Positions 11,038-19,731 of a stretch of DNA of 64,000 nt are shown here, one piece after another (positions within the stretch are counted from its first letter, which is position 1; every line of letters starts with the position of its first letter). Source of the DNA: Burkholderia sp. MS389 (GTDB taxonomy: Bacteria > Pseudomonadota > Gammaproteobacteria > Burkholderiales > Burkholderiaceae). The stretch is from NCBI RefSeq assembly GCF_016899425.1, contig NZ_CP045995.1, positions 2,604,001 to 2,668,000 of the forward strand, given 5' to 3'. Below the pieces are notes generated by a model. It saw nothing but the letters and a program-made list of their open reading frames with translations, ran no database searches and had not been told where the DNA came from. A program made the translations under genes and the position numbers.

Positions 11038-11442
11038 TCAGGCTGCCTCGGCCCGTTCTTCCTCTTCCGCTTCGAGCATCGCCTTGACGATCAGGTAGAC
11101 GGCCGGCAGGTCGTCGTCGTCGCGGCGCCAGTCGACCGGCTCCTCGACGTCCGCGGCGACCAGCCGGCTGTCGCGCAGCCGGATGAACGCGTCGACGACG
11201 GTCGGATCGTTGCGGTTCAGGAACCCGGGATTCGAGAACGCCAGCTCTTCGACGTTCAGCAGCGCCTGCCAGCTCATCGTGCGGACGGCCGCCGGATGCG
11301 TGCGGCGGCGCAGGCCGAGCGCTCGCTGCGCGGGGCCGCCGACGACACGCTGCAGATCGACGACCGCACGCTGCGCTGCGCGCTCGAAGTGGACGGGATT
11401 GAAGCCGGGTTGCTCGGGATCGAATGCGGATGACTGGAACAT
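11038..11442 (-). CDS. Small hypothetical protein of unknown function
   Basis: 134 residues; no family recognised. It has an acidic C-terminus (MLEAEEEERAEAA) and two Arg-rich stretches, with no signal peptide or membrane segment. The opposite strand is also open (10987-11433), so coding strand is the main doubt. The minus strand is favoured because a near-consensus promoter lies 66 bases upstream (TTGAAA, 17 bases, TATATT at 11508-11536), wrapped in a perfect inverted repeat. That points to a tightly controlled small gene. Confidence 0.6.
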   Translation of the reverse strand: MFQSSAFDPEQPGFNPVHFERAAQRAVVDLQRVVGGPAQRALGLRRRTHPAAVRTMSWQALLNVEELAFSNPGFLNRNDPTVVDAFIRLRDSRLVAADVEEPVDWRRDDDDLPAVYLIVKAMLEAEEEERAEAA

Positions 11443-11500
11443 GGTCGCCTCACTAAAGACCGTCTCGGGATGACGGAATTCGGGTCAAATGACGCAGAAA

Positions 11501-11536
11501 CACTGTAAATATATACAGTGATTGGTGGACTTTCAA
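11501..11536 (-). promoter_or_regulatory. Sigma-70 promoter with a palindromic operator around its -10 box
   Basis: On the minus strand TTGAAA (11536-11531) and TATATT (11513-11508) are 17 bases apart. The -10 hexamer is exactly the spacer of a perfect inverted repeat, CACTGTA and TACAGTG (11501-11520). A bound dimer would cover the -10 element. It would drive the 134-residue gene at 11038-11442. TetR- or GntR-like repressors use sites of this shape; no such gene is adjacent. Confidence 0.6.
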
Positions 11537-11544
11537 GCCCCCGA

Positions 11545-11559
11545 TGACAGTAAATGTCA
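11545..11559. repeat. Second inverted repeat upstream of the same promoter
   Basis: TGACA-GTAAA-TGTCA is a perfect 5-base dyad with a 5-base spacer, 25 bases from the first palindrome and with a similar half-site (ACAGTAAAT versus CTGTAAAT). It may be an auxiliary operator, and it is also near the 3' end of the LysR gene. Confidence 0.4.
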
Positions 11560-11579
11560 GCCGCGTCGCGACCGGCGTG

Positions 11580-12473
11580 TCAGACCGCCGCCGCGATCGT
11601 CTCCCGCAGCCACCGATGCGCGGGATCGCGATGCACGCGCTCGTGCCACAGCATCGACATTTCATAGCCGGGCACCTCGACCGGCGCATCCACCACGCGC
11701 AGCGCGGGCACGTCGCGCACCAGCCGCTCGGGCAGCATCGCGACGAGATCGGTGCTCGCGACGGCCGACATCACGAACAGGAAGTGCGGCACCGACAGCA
11801 CGACGCGCCGTGTGGCCCCCATCTTCGCGAGTACTTCGTCCGTCACGCCGAAAAAGCCGCCGCCGTCGGGCGACACGATCACGTGCTCGAGCGTGCCGAA
11901 TTGCGCGAGCGTGGGGCGCCGCTTCAGCTTCGGGTGGTCGGCGCGGCCGATCAGCACGTAACGCTCGACGAACAGCGGCAAGCGCCGCATGCTGGGCGGC
12001 GACGCTTCGGTCATGTGGAAGGCCAGGTCGATGCCATTTCGTTCGGTATCCTGCTCGATACGCGGCGGCACGAGCTCGAGGACGGCCAGCCGCGTGCCGG
12101 GCGCGGTCGAACGCAGCGTGCGCAGCGCGGGCAGCACGATCGTCGATTCGCCGTAGTCGGTCGCGGCCACGCGCCACGTGTTCTTCGCGGTTGCAGGGTC
12201 GAACGGCGTGGCCGGAATCACGGCGCGCTCGACGGCCTCGAGCGCTTCGCGCAACGGCTCGCGCAGCGCTTCCGCGCGCGCGGTCGGCCGCATCCCGCGC
12301 GGCCCCGGCAGCAGCAGCGGATCGCCGAATACGTCGCGCAGTTTCTGCAACTGCACGCTGACCGACGGCTGCGACATGTTCAGCTTCTCGGCCGCGCGTG
12401 TGACGTTGTGCTCGGCGAGCAGCACGTCCAGCGTGACGAGCAGGTTCAGATCGAGCCTTCTGAGATTATTCAT
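11580..12473 (-). CDS. LysR-family transcriptional regulator (NodD/PcpR-like)
   Basis: 297 residues. The HTH region begins MNNLRRLDLNLLVTLDVLLA and contains the recognition helix MSQPSVSVQLQKLRDVFGD. The RRLDLNLL start and the PLLLPGPRGMRPTARA segment are typical of the NodD-like LysR subgroup. It is divergent from the quinone reductase gene with an 86-base intergenic region, the normal arrangement for a regulator of a flavin quinone reductase induced by quinones or aromatics. Effector not known. Confidence 0.9.
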   Translation of the reverse strand: MNNLRRLDLNLLVTLDVLLAEHNVTRAAEKLNMSQPSVSVQLQKLRDVFGDPLLLPGPRGMRPTARAEALREPLREALEAVERAVIPATPFDPATAKNTWRVAATDYGESTIVLPALRTLRSTAPGTRLAVLELVPPRIEQDTERNGIDLAFHMTEASPPSMRRLPLFVERYVLIGRADHPKLKRRPTLAQFGTLEHVIVSPDGGGFFGVTDEVLAKMGATRRVVLSVPHFLFVMSAVASTDLVAMLPERLVRDVPALRVVDAPVEVPGYEMSMLWHERVHRDPAHRWLRETIAAAV

Positions 12474-12559
12474 GGCTATAGCTGGAATATCAGGAATTCA
12501 TTTCAAATATACCGTCGAAGGCGGCATCCTGCAGTCATTCAATCCACGGAGTGACGAAC

Positions 12560-13345
12560 ATGAATGTGCTGATCGTGTATGCCCATCCGGAACCGCGTTC
12601 GCTGAACGGCGCGCTGCGCGACTTCGCGGTCGCGCATCTCGAAGCGGCCGGCCATGCGGTGCAGGTGAGCGACCTGTATGCGATGAACTGGAAGGCGGTG
12701 CTGGATGAGAACGACGTGACCGATCGCGCGCCCGACGATCGCTTCGATCCGGCGCTCGATTCGAAGCGCGCGTTCGAGGCGGGCACGCAGCGCGACGACA
12801 TCGCGCGCGAACAGGACAAGCTGAAGTGGGCCGATGCGGTGATCCTGCAGTTTCCGCTGTGGTGGTTCTCGATGCCGGCGATCATGAAGGGCTGGTTCGA
12901 GCGGGTGTATGCATACGGCTTTGCGTACGGTGTCGGCGAGCATTCCGATACGCACTGGGGCGACCGCTACGGCGAAGGGATGTTGGCCGGCAAGCGGGCG
13001 ATGATCGTCGTCACGACGGGCGGGTGGGAGCCGCACTACAGCCCGCGCGGCATCAACGGGCCGATCGACGACTTGCTGTTCCCGATCCAGCACGGGGTGC
13101 TGTATTACCCGGGGTTCGACGTGCTGCCGCCGTTCGTGATCTACCGGACGGGCAAGATGAACGCCGCGCGCTTCGACGAAACGTGTACGGCACTCGGCCA
13201 GCGTCTCGACGATCTGTGGACCACGCCGCCGATTCCGTTCCGCCAGCAGAACGCGGGCGATTACGAGATTCCGGCGCTGACGCTGAAGGAAGAAGTCGCG
13301 CCGGGGAAAGTGGGGTTTGCGGCGCATCTGGCGCACGAGGGCTGA
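12560..13345 (+). CDS. NAD(P)H:quinone oxidoreductase, NQO1/MdaB-like flavodoxin fold
   Basis: 261 residues. It starts VLIVYAHPEPRSLNGALRDF (flavodoxin-like FMN/FAD phosphate loop) and has the family signatures ILQFPLWWFSMPAIMKGWFERV and TTGGWEPHYSPRG. NQO1-type enzymes reduce quinones by two electrons in the cytosol, avoiding semiquinone radicals. ATG 12560 is chosen over GTG 12551 because GGAGTGA lies at the right distance. It is divergent from a LysR regulator and converges on tssE with a 10-base gap. Confidence 0.92.
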   Translation: MNVLIVYAHPEPRSLNGALRDFAVAHLEAAGHAVQVSDLYAMNWKAVLDENDVTDRAPDDRFDPALDSKRAFEAGTQRDDIAREQDKLKWADAVILQFPLWWFSMPAIMKGWFERVYAYGFAYGVGEHSDTHWGDRYGEGMLAGKRAMIVVTTGGWEPHYSPRGINGPIDDLLFPIQHGVLYYPGFDVLPPFVIYRTGKMNAARFDETCTALGQRLDDLWTTPPIPFRQQNAGDYEIPALTLKEEVAPGKVGFAAHLAHEG

Positions 13346-13355
13346 TCGCGCTCGA

Positions 13356-13778
13356 TCATGAGCGGGCGACGTACCGTTCGATGCGCAGGCGACCGGGTGG
13401 CTCGAAGTAAGTGCCGAAGCGCACGAGCCCCGCGTTCTTCAGGTGGCAGGTCATCTCGAAGCTGACGAGGATGCCGGGATCGCGGTTGTCGATGATCGCG
13501 ACGTCGATCGAGCGAATGCGCGGCTCGTACTTCAACAGCGTCGCCTCCATTTGCTGCTTGAGCAAGTGCGCCGATGCGGGCAATGCCTTGTAGATGTTCG
13601 TGAGGTCGGGCAGGCCATAGTCCGGCAGGTGCTTGAGCGCGCCTGCCCGCGTATTGAGAATGCGGCGCACGTTCTGCTGCACGCTCAGGCATTCGAGCGT
13701 TCGGTCGTCGTACGCGCCGATCGGCACGCCGTCGATCTGACCGAGCAGCATGTCGTAGAGGGAAGGGCCGGCGGTCAT
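13356..13778 (-). CDS. tssE: T6SS baseplate wedge protein TssE (gp25-like)
   Basis: 140 residues matching the gp25/TssE family: RTLECLSVQQNVRRILNTR and LPDYGLPDLTNIY, the region that contacts the wedge, and a C-terminal fold ending ERYVARS. TssE anchors the sheath's first ring to the TssF/TssG wedge. ATG 13778 is preferred because it overlaps the clpV stop as ATGA, the usual coupled arrangement; an ATG at 13790 gives four more residues. It is the last gene of the leftward arm. Confidence 0.93.
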   Translation of the reverse strand: MTAGPSLYDMLLGQIDGVPIGAYDDRTLECLSVQQNVRRILNTRAGALKHLPDYGLPDLTNIYKALPASAHLLKQQMEATLLKYEPRIRSIDVAIIDNRDPGILVSFEMTCHLKNAGLVRFGTYFEPPGRLRIERYVARS

Positions 13779-16492
13779 CGGCGGCTCCATCGTCCGGCCG
13801 CGTCATCGGCGGCCGTCGATGCATCGACGAAATCGATCGTCAACGCACCTTCGGCAGTGACGGACAACGCGATCCGACGCGGTGCGCTGTCCGATGCCAT
13901 GCGCACGAGCAGTTCGTGCGACAAGGCGGGCAGCACGCGCTGATTCAGAAATGCGTCGACACTGCGCGCGCCGGATTCTCGGGACACACAGTGTTGCGCG
14001 ATCGATTCGACCACGTCGTCCGCATACGCCAGTGTCGCGGCATGCTGCCGCTGCAGGCGCTCGGCAATCTTGTCGAGCTTGAGGCGTACGATCGACGCAA
14101 GCGCCGCGGCATCGAGCGGCCGATAGACGAGCGTCTGGAAGCGCGCGAGCAACGCCGGCTGGAAATGCGCGACAAGTTGCGGATGAATGGTGTCGCGCAA
14201 TGCTGGCTGCGTGATCGACGGATCCTTGTCCGTCGCATCGTAGATCTGCGTGCTGCCAAGATTGGACGTCATCACGATCACGCAGTTGCGGAAATCGATC
14301 TCGCGCCCTTCGCCGTCGCGCATCGTGCCGCGGTCGAACACCTGATAGAAGATGTCGAGTACGTCGCGATGCGCTTTCTCCACTTCGTCCAGCAACACGA
14401 CGCTGTAAGGGCGCTGACGCACGGCTTCTGTGAGAACGCCGCCGCGACCGTACCCGACATAGCCGGGCGGCGACCCCTTGAGCTGCGAAACTGTATGCGC
14501 TTCCTGGTACTCGGACAGGTTGATCGTCGTCAGTGCTCCCGCGCCACCGAACAATACGTCGGCGAGCGCGAGCGCCGTCTCGGTCTTGCCCACCCCGGAC
14601 GGTCCCGCCAACAGGAACACGCCAAGCGGCGCGTGTTCGCTTTTAAGGCCGGCCTTCGCGGTGCGCAGGCTTTCGGCCAATGCCGCGATCGCGTCGTCCT
14701 GTGCGACGACACGCGACGCGAGCGCCGTCTCGAGTGTGAGCAGGTTCTGCAGTTCGTCCTCGACGAGATTGCCGACCGGAACGCCCGTCCATTCGGCGAC
14801 GACACGCGCGACGGATTGCGCATCGACGTCGGCCGCCATCATCGGCGGCTTTCGTTGAACGGCCGATAATGCGCCGAGTGCGCCCGAGATGGCCGCGGGA
14901 TTGGCCGCTCGATCGGCTGCATCGCGCAGGGAATGCACGACGCCGACGAGATCGCGTTCGCGCGAGTACTGAGCGAGTACCTGGTCGGCGGCGGCGCATG
15001 CGGTGTCGTATTCCATGTCGATCGACGCACGCCGCTCGGCCACGCCGGCAATTCCGGCGCGGATGTCCGCGTCGAGCGCATCGCGCTCCAGTTCCAGTGC
15101 GGCGACCGAGGCGCGCGCCTGTTGCAGTTCCGCGGGCGGTACATCGAGCGCCATCCTCACACGTGCGGCGGCCGTGTCGATCAGGTCGACGGCCTTGTCC
15201 GGCAATTGCCTCGCCGGAATATAGCGACGCGACAGCCGCACGGCGGCGACGATCGCTTCGTCGCGGATATGAACGCGATGATGCTGCGCATAGCGGCTCG
15301 CAAGGCCGCGCAGCATCAGGCACGCGGCAGTATCGTCCGGTTCGTCGACCTTGATGACCTGGAAGCGCCGTTCGAGCGCGGCGTCCCGCTCGAAGTATTG
15401 CTTGTACTCGGCCCACGTGGTGGCTGCGATCGTCCGCAATTCTCCTCGCGCAAGCGCCGGTTTGAGCAGGTTCGCTGCGTCGGCGCCGCCCGCCGTGTTG
15501 CCTGCGCCGATCAGCGTATGCGCTTCGTCGACGAACAGCAGGATCGGCGTGGTGGCGGCGCGCACCTCGTCGATCACGTTCTTCAGGCGCTGTTCGAATT
15601 CGCCCTTGACGCCCGCACCGGCCTGCAGCAAACCGAGATCGAGCGTGAGGATGCGCGTATCGCGGATCGTTTCGGGCACGCTGCCTTCAGCTACGCGCAG
15701 CGCGAGCCCTTCGACGAGCGCGGTCTTGCCGACGCCCGGTTCGCCGACGAGGATCGGATTGTTCTTGCGGCGACGTGCGAGCACGTCGATCATCTGGCGG
15801 ATTTCGCGGTCGCGACCGAGCACCGGGTCGATTTCGCCGCGCCGCGCCTTGTCGGTCAGATCGAGCGCGAAGCGTGCGAGCGCACTGCCGTCGCTCGCCC
15901 GCTGCGACGTGTGGGGCCGCGCGCCGTCGCCCTCGGGCGACAGGGGCGTGTCGTCGTCGAACGCGCCGCCGGGCCGGTCGGCTTCCTGCTCCGATACGAT
16001 GTGGTCGCGCGCGTTCTCGCAAGAACGCCGCCCGAGCCGCGGCAGCACGCGCCGGATTTGCGCACTCGAAACCGATAGCAGCGGCCACGCGCGCTGGGTG
16101 CGCAGCACATGCGGGGCATCGACGATTGCCTGCAGCAGATGGCCGGACCGAATGACGCCGTCGGGATCGTCCGACACCGCTTGCGCCCATGCGTCCTCGA
16201 TCACCGTGGCCAGTTGACGAGAAAGCGCGGGCATGCCGCGCAATGTGCGCGGCATACGATCGATCACGTCGACCAGCGCTTCCCAGACGGCATCGATGTC
16301 GAGATCGTAGTGGCGCAGCACCGCGGGAATGTCGCCGTCGTCCGCCTCGAGCAGTTTCAGCACCCAGTGCTCGACTGCGATTTCATCTGCGAGCCGGGTC
16401 TGGCACAGGCTGGCGGCGGCTTCGAGTGCGTGCGTGCAGTGAGGATTGAGACGGCGAATGAGGTGGGAGGCATCGCGGAGAGGCGGCGTCAT
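13775..16492 (-). CDS. tssH: T6SS sheath-disassembly ATPase TssH (ClpV)
   Basis: 905 residues, AAA+ ClpB/ClpV type. The N-domain (residues 1-160) binds TssC in this family. Walker A of the first AAA domain is GEPGVGKT near residue 250, with Walker B LLFVDEAHTL near 320. A middle coiled-coil lies at about 425-530, and the second Walker A GPSGVGKT is near 630 with GSPPGYVGYGRGG after it. ClpV pulls contracted TssB/TssC sheaths apart for reuse. ATG 16492 is used because ClpV N-termini begin with about ten residues before the first helix. It is coupled to tssE by an ATGA overlap; hcp lies 132 bases upstream. Confidence 0.95.
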   Translation of the reverse strand: MTPPLRDASHLIRRLNPHCTHALEAAASLCQTRLADEIAVEHWVLKLLEADDGDIPAVLRHYDLDIDAVWEALVDVIDRMPRTLRGMPALSRQLATVIEDAWAQAVSDDPDGVIRSGHLLQAIVDAPHVLRTQRAWPLLSVSSAQIRRVLPRLGRRSCENARDHIVSEQEADRPGGAFDDDTPLSPEGDGARPHTSQRASDGSALARFALDLTDKARRGEIDPVLGRDREIRQMIDVLARRRKNNPILVGEPGVGKTALVEGLALRVAEGSVPETIRDTRILTLDLGLLQAGAGVKGEFEQRLKNVIDEVRAATTPILLFVDEAHTLIGAGNTAGGADAANLLKPALARGELRTIAATTWAEYKQYFERDAALERRFQVIKVDEPDDTAACLMLRGLASRYAQHHRVHIRDEAIVAAVRLSRRYIPARQLPDKAVDLIDTAAARVRMALDVPPAELQQARASVAALELERDALDADIRAGIAGVAERRASIDMEYDTACAAADQVLAQYSRERDLVGVVHSLRDAADRAANPAAISGALGALSAVQRKPPMMAADVDAQSVARVVAEWTGVPVGNLVEDELQNLLTLETALASRVVAQDDAIAALAESLRTAKAGLKSEHAPLGVFLLAGPSGVGKTETALALADVLFGGAGALTTINLSEYQEAHTVSQLKGSPPGYVGYGRGGVLTEAVRQRPYSVVLLDEVEKAHRDVLDIFYQVFDRGTMRDGEGREIDFRNCVIVMTSNLGSTQIYDATDKDPSITQPALRDTIHPQLVAHFQPALLARFQTLVYRPLDAAALASIVRLKLDKIAERLQRQHAATLAYADDVVESIAQHCVSRESGARSVDAFLNQRVLPALSHELLVRMASDSAPRRIALSVTAEGALTIDFVDASTAADDAAGRWSRR

Positions 16493-16624
16493 GTCGATAG
16501 CGATCAGGAGGGGGAGGGAGCCGTCGAGGCCATGCGAATCGGCGGCGGCAGGCAAGTGGACCAGAGCCAAGCGGTGGCGGAGCCCGTCGCATGCACGCGC
16601 CGGTTCCGCCAGCCGCTCAAACCA

Positions 16625-17110
16625 TCAGGAGCGCTCGTTCCACGTGTCCTTGTGGATGATGTTGCCGTCCTTGTACGACCACGTGATCGTCTCGTAGCGC
16701 AGTTCGACGTCTTCGAGATGGTTGTGCTTTTCGTAGTCGGGATTTTTGATGTCGAGCATCTTCGGCTTCACGGCAACGATCTTCACGTTGTCGAGCTTCG
16801 TGTTGAAGTACTCCTTCTCCTTGCCCGCATCGTCGATCCGGTACCACTTGATCTCGACCGACTTCAGCGTCTGGCCGCTCGTCACGGCCTTGTACAGATA
16901 CGGCGTCGATGCGTCCGTCTCTTTCGTCAGCGTGATCGGCTTGTGCACGCGAGTGCCGGTCAGTTTGCCCGTATTGCCGTCGGTCGGGATGTGCACGCCG
17001 TGATCGAACGCGACCAGCTCGACGCTCCCCTCGCGGTCCTGAACGGTCACCGACCCCTTGATGTCTGCGCCACCGTCGTCCTTGAGCCACATGTAAGCCG
17101 GAATTGCCAT
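16625..17110 (-). CDS. hcp: T6SS tube protein Hcp (TssD)
   Basis: 161 residues with the Hcp fold pattern: start MAIPAYMWLKDDGG, the loop KPITLTKETDASTPYLYKAV, and IKWYRIDDAGKEKEYF ... HLEDVELRYETITWSYKDGN. Hcp hexamers stack into the inner tube that is fired and also act as chaperones for small effectors. AAGGAG precedes the ATG at good spacing, fitting high expression. It sits between the OmpA-domain gene and clpV in the leftward arm. Confidence 0.96.
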   Translation of the reverse strand: MAIPAYMWLKDDGGADIKGSVTVQDREGSVELVAFDHGVHIPTDGNTGKLTGTRVHKPITLTKETDASTPYLYKAVTSGQTLKSVEIKWYRIDDAGKEKEYFNTKLDNVKIVAVKPKMLDIKNPDYEKHNHLEDVELRYETITWSYKDGNIIHKDTWNERS

Positions 17111-17200
17111 TTGTTCACTCCTTCTTCTTCGTACTGCGAATTGCCGGAAACGGATTCCGGCGCTGATAAACCCGGAGCAGATGCCCGGGAACCCAACGCG

Positions 17201-18979
17201 TTAGCTCGAGGGTCCGGTCGATACGGCAGGCGACGGCGTATCGGGCACGAGCGTGATTTCGACCCGCCGATTCTTCGCCCGTCCGTCGAACGTCGTGTTG
17301 TCCGCGATCGGCCGCGTATCGCCGTAGCCCTGGATCGCGAATTGTGTCGACGGCATGCCCGACGCGTCGACGAGCCAGTCGCGCACCGCTGCGGCACGAT
17401 CGAGCGACAGCTTGAGGTTGCGTTCGGGGCGGCCCTGATCGTCCGTGTAGCCGGCGACGAGTACCCGTTTGCCGGGGTGTGCGTTGATCAGCGCCAGCGC
17501 GCCGACCATGGCGCGCGTGGTGCCGGGCTTGAGCTGCGCCTTGCCGCTGTCGAAAAGAGCCAGGCTGTCGAGTGTGACGACCGTGGGTGGTGGCGCAGGC
17601 GGTTCGTAGGAAGCGATTGCATCGTCGAGCAACGGCAACAGGGGCGAGCCGCGGTACGTGCCGAACGACAGCCGGAGCGGAACGCCGATACGGGCATAAC
17701 GGTCGAGCTGGTCGCGATCCGATGCAAGCGACCGGAGCGCGTCGCGCTTGGCGGCGTCTTGTGTCGCGGGGATGAGGGCGTAGCGCTCGAGATGCGCGCC
17801 GATTCGCGCCATCAGCGCTGCGTTGTTGACGGCGGCTGCGCAGATGGCGGCCGTGGCTGCGCAAGCGGCGATCGCGACGACGTGGGCGACGGCGGTGACG
17901 CGCGGCGATCGCTTCGCCTGCCGCGGCACTGCGTCGATCAGCGGCTGGGGCAGCGGCCAGGGCAGCGCCGAGGCAGGAAGCGCGGGCGGGGCGATGCCGG
18001 TCCGCGCGTGTGCTTCGCGTTCCCACGGCGTGTCGGGGCTCGTCGCCGGGCCATGGTCGATCCAGCCGGCACCGAACAACGGCCAGGGAGAAGCGGGCTG
18101 GCGGCCTTCGGTCAGCGTGTCGAACACGATACGGCGTGTCCACCCGATCATCGATGGAAGCGCCGCCGCGTGTGCGGCCGCCCACGGACTTGCGTCGGCA
18201 TGACACGCATCCGTTTCGGCTGCATCGATTGCCGTGTCGAAGTCACGCATATTCGCGATCCGCAAGCCGGTCGACAGGCCATACCACCGGGGTGCCAACG
18301 GGCCGCTTGCCGGACTATCGCCAGCGTGTGCGTTCGACAGTCGTTGGTAGATCGCAACGTAACCGGGCAACGACAAGCCCAGCATGCGCGACGTATCCGC
18401 GGTTGCCTGCCGGATCACGCGCAGCGCCTGCGACAGCGTGTCGTCGTTCGCGTGGCTGGCGGGCGCCACCGACAACACGATGCAATCCGGCGCATTGCCG
18501 TCGCGCCACTGGCGGACCGCGACGGCGAGACGAGCCAGATCCTTCGGCCGGTCGACCCGCAGCCAGATTGCACCGTCGCCGACGTGCACGAAACGCGCGT
18601 GAGTGCTGTCGCGATCGAACAGCGCGGGCAAGCCGTCGCCGACGACGAGCGCAAGCGGCATTCCGGTGCGCAACGCGATGGGCAGGTCGGCCGTCGCTGC
18701 GCCGAGTTGCGCGATCACGTGCACGTATCGTTCGCGAGCGCGGGCTATGCTTCGCGAATACAGCCAGACGATCAGCAGGGCCAGTGCGATAACGCTCGCA
18801 ATCAGCCCCCACATGACGTCGCGGTCGATGGGCACCATCCATCCGATGACGCCAAGCGCCAGCAACGTCGATATCGTCACGACCGTGCGCAACGGATAGC
18901 CGAGTCCTGCAAGGGCGGCACGCGCGGCGTCGGCATCCGCGCGCGTCGCTGACGGTGGAAGAACGGTTTCCGACGTCAC
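17201..18979 (-). CDS. T6SS membrane protein: three-helix TssM-like module plus C-terminal OmpA domain
   Basis: 592 residues, starting at GTG 18979 which overlaps the tssL stop (GTGA). Two N-terminal membrane helices (about 31-50 and 56-75) are followed by a soluble part with LALVVGDGLPALF near residue 113. A third helix lies near 362-385. The C-terminal peptidoglycan-binding OmpA domain contains LKLSLDRAAAVRDWLVDASG and GDTRPIADN, with KNRRVEI at the end. OmpA-like domains anchor the T6SS membrane complex to the cell wall, as in TagL. The order and spacing of helices and of the degenerate P-loop-like strand match TssM of this locus closely, so the protein may be a TssM N-terminus/OmpA fusion. 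TssL in this locus has no such domain itself. Confidence 0.85.
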   Translation of the reverse strand: MTSETVLPPSATRADADAARAALAGLGYPLRTVVTISTLLALGVIGWMVPIDRDVMWGLIASVIALALLIVWLYSRSIARARERYVHVIAQLGAATADLPIALRTGMPLALVVGDGLPALFDRDSTHARFVHVGDGAIWLRVDRPKDLARLAVAVRQWRDGNAPDCIVLSVAPASHANDDTLSQALRVIRQATADTSRMLGLSLPGYVAIYQRLSNAHAGDSPASGPLAPRWYGLSTGLRIANMRDFDTAIDAAETDACHADASPWAAAHAAALPSMIGWTRRIVFDTLTEGRQPASPWPLFGAGWIDHGPATSPDTPWEREAHARTGIAPPALPASALPWPLPQPLIDAVPRQAKRSPRVTAVAHVVAIAACAATAAICAAAVNNAALMARIGAHLERYALIPATQDAAKRDALRSLASDRDQLDRYARIGVPLRLSFGTYRGSPLLPLLDDAIASYEPPAPPPTVVTLDSLALFDSGKAQLKPGTTRAMVGALALINAHPGKRVLVAGYTDDQGRPERNLKLSLDRAAAVRDWLVDASGMPSTQFAIQGYGDTRPIADNTTFDGRAKNRRVEITLVPDTPSPAVSTGPSS

Positions 18980-19731
18980 GGCTGGTTGGCTTTCTGAACG
19001 AGTTGGGCGAGGTCCGCGTCGAGCATGCGATCCCAGGCGAACCACGCGCAGAGTGCGATCACGCAGGCGGCGCCCGCGATCACCCATGGCGAAAGATGCG
19101 TGAGCCGGTCGAGCAGACGCACGTTCGCGCGATCGACGACGAACCTCGGCCGCGCGGCAGGCCGCAACTGGTCGATCTGCGTCGCCAGCGCCGCGATCAG
19201 TGCCTGCCGTTTCGCTTCACCGTCGTGGGCGCCCGTGGACGAGCGCGAGCGGGCGGCGTAGCAGCCGCGAAATCCCAGGCCGAGAACGGCCGCGTAGCAT
19301 TCGAGCAGGTCGACGTTCGGTGCGGATTCGCGCATCCGGTATTCGATTCGTTCGTAAATGCGCGTGCCGGCGTCGTGAATGCTGAATCGGTCGACCTGTA
19401 GCGGCGTCTGTTCCCAGTTCGCCTTGTCGGCCGCTGGAAGATGGCGCAGCGCAGCTTCGTCGATCAGCCCACACAGCGCGATCGCGGCATCGTCCCGTAC
19501 GTCGGCGGCCACCCCTTGCGCATCGAGCGCAGCCGCGAATTGCGCCACGAGCTGCATGCACTGCAGACGGAGGCTTTCAGGGTTGTCGACTCGCCCGCCG
19601 TTCGACAGATGGGAGACGAGTAACGCCGTATCGCGCAGCAACGCACGCATGGACGGTCGGGCCGAATGACCGGATGACGGCTCCCACGCGAGCAGCGCGG
19701 ATTCGTGACGGCTGGAGACGATGGCATTCAT
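18976..19731 (-). CDS. tssL: T6SS membrane complex protein TssL (DotU)
   Basis: 251 residues. It has the IcmH/DotU cytoplasmic helical bundle (LLRDTALLVSHLSNGG, ALCGLIDEAALRHLPAADK, LLECYAAVLGLGFRGCYA) followed by one C-terminal helix near 211-233 (SPWVIAGAACVIALCAWFAW) and a short periplasmic tail. There is no peptidoglycan-binding domain; the next gene supplies one. TssL binds TssM and contacts the baseplate through TssK. The start at 19731 forms TGATG with the tssK stop. Confidence 0.94.
   Translation of the reverse strand: MNAIVSSRHESALLAWEPSSGHSARPSMRALLRDTALLVSHLSNGGRVDNPESLRLQCMQLVAQFAAALDAQGVAADVRDDAAIALCGLIDEAALRHLPAADKANWEQTPLQVDRFSIHDAGTRIYERIEYRMRESAPNVDLLECYAAVLGLGFRGCYAARSRSSTGAHDGEAKRQALIAALATQIDQLRPAARPRFVVDRANVRLLDRLTHLSPWVIAGAACVIALCAWFAWDRMLDADLAQLVQKANQP

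Noticed and set aside
10987-11433. 148-codon plus-strand frame opposite the 134-residue gene
   Set aside because: No promoter or ribosome site was seen for it, whereas the minus strand has a near-consensus promoter. Kept only as a doubt in the entry for the minus-strand gene.
13341-13364. Short hairpin CGCTC-GATCAT-GAGCG between the quinone reductase and tssE ends as a terminator
   Set aside because: Only five base pairs, overlapping the tssE stop and lacking a T-run on either strand.
16109-18952. 947-codon plus-strand frame opposite clpV, hcp and the OmpA-domain gene
   Set aside because: Composition is typical of antisense shadow. The minus-strand proteins there are unmistakable T6SS parts.
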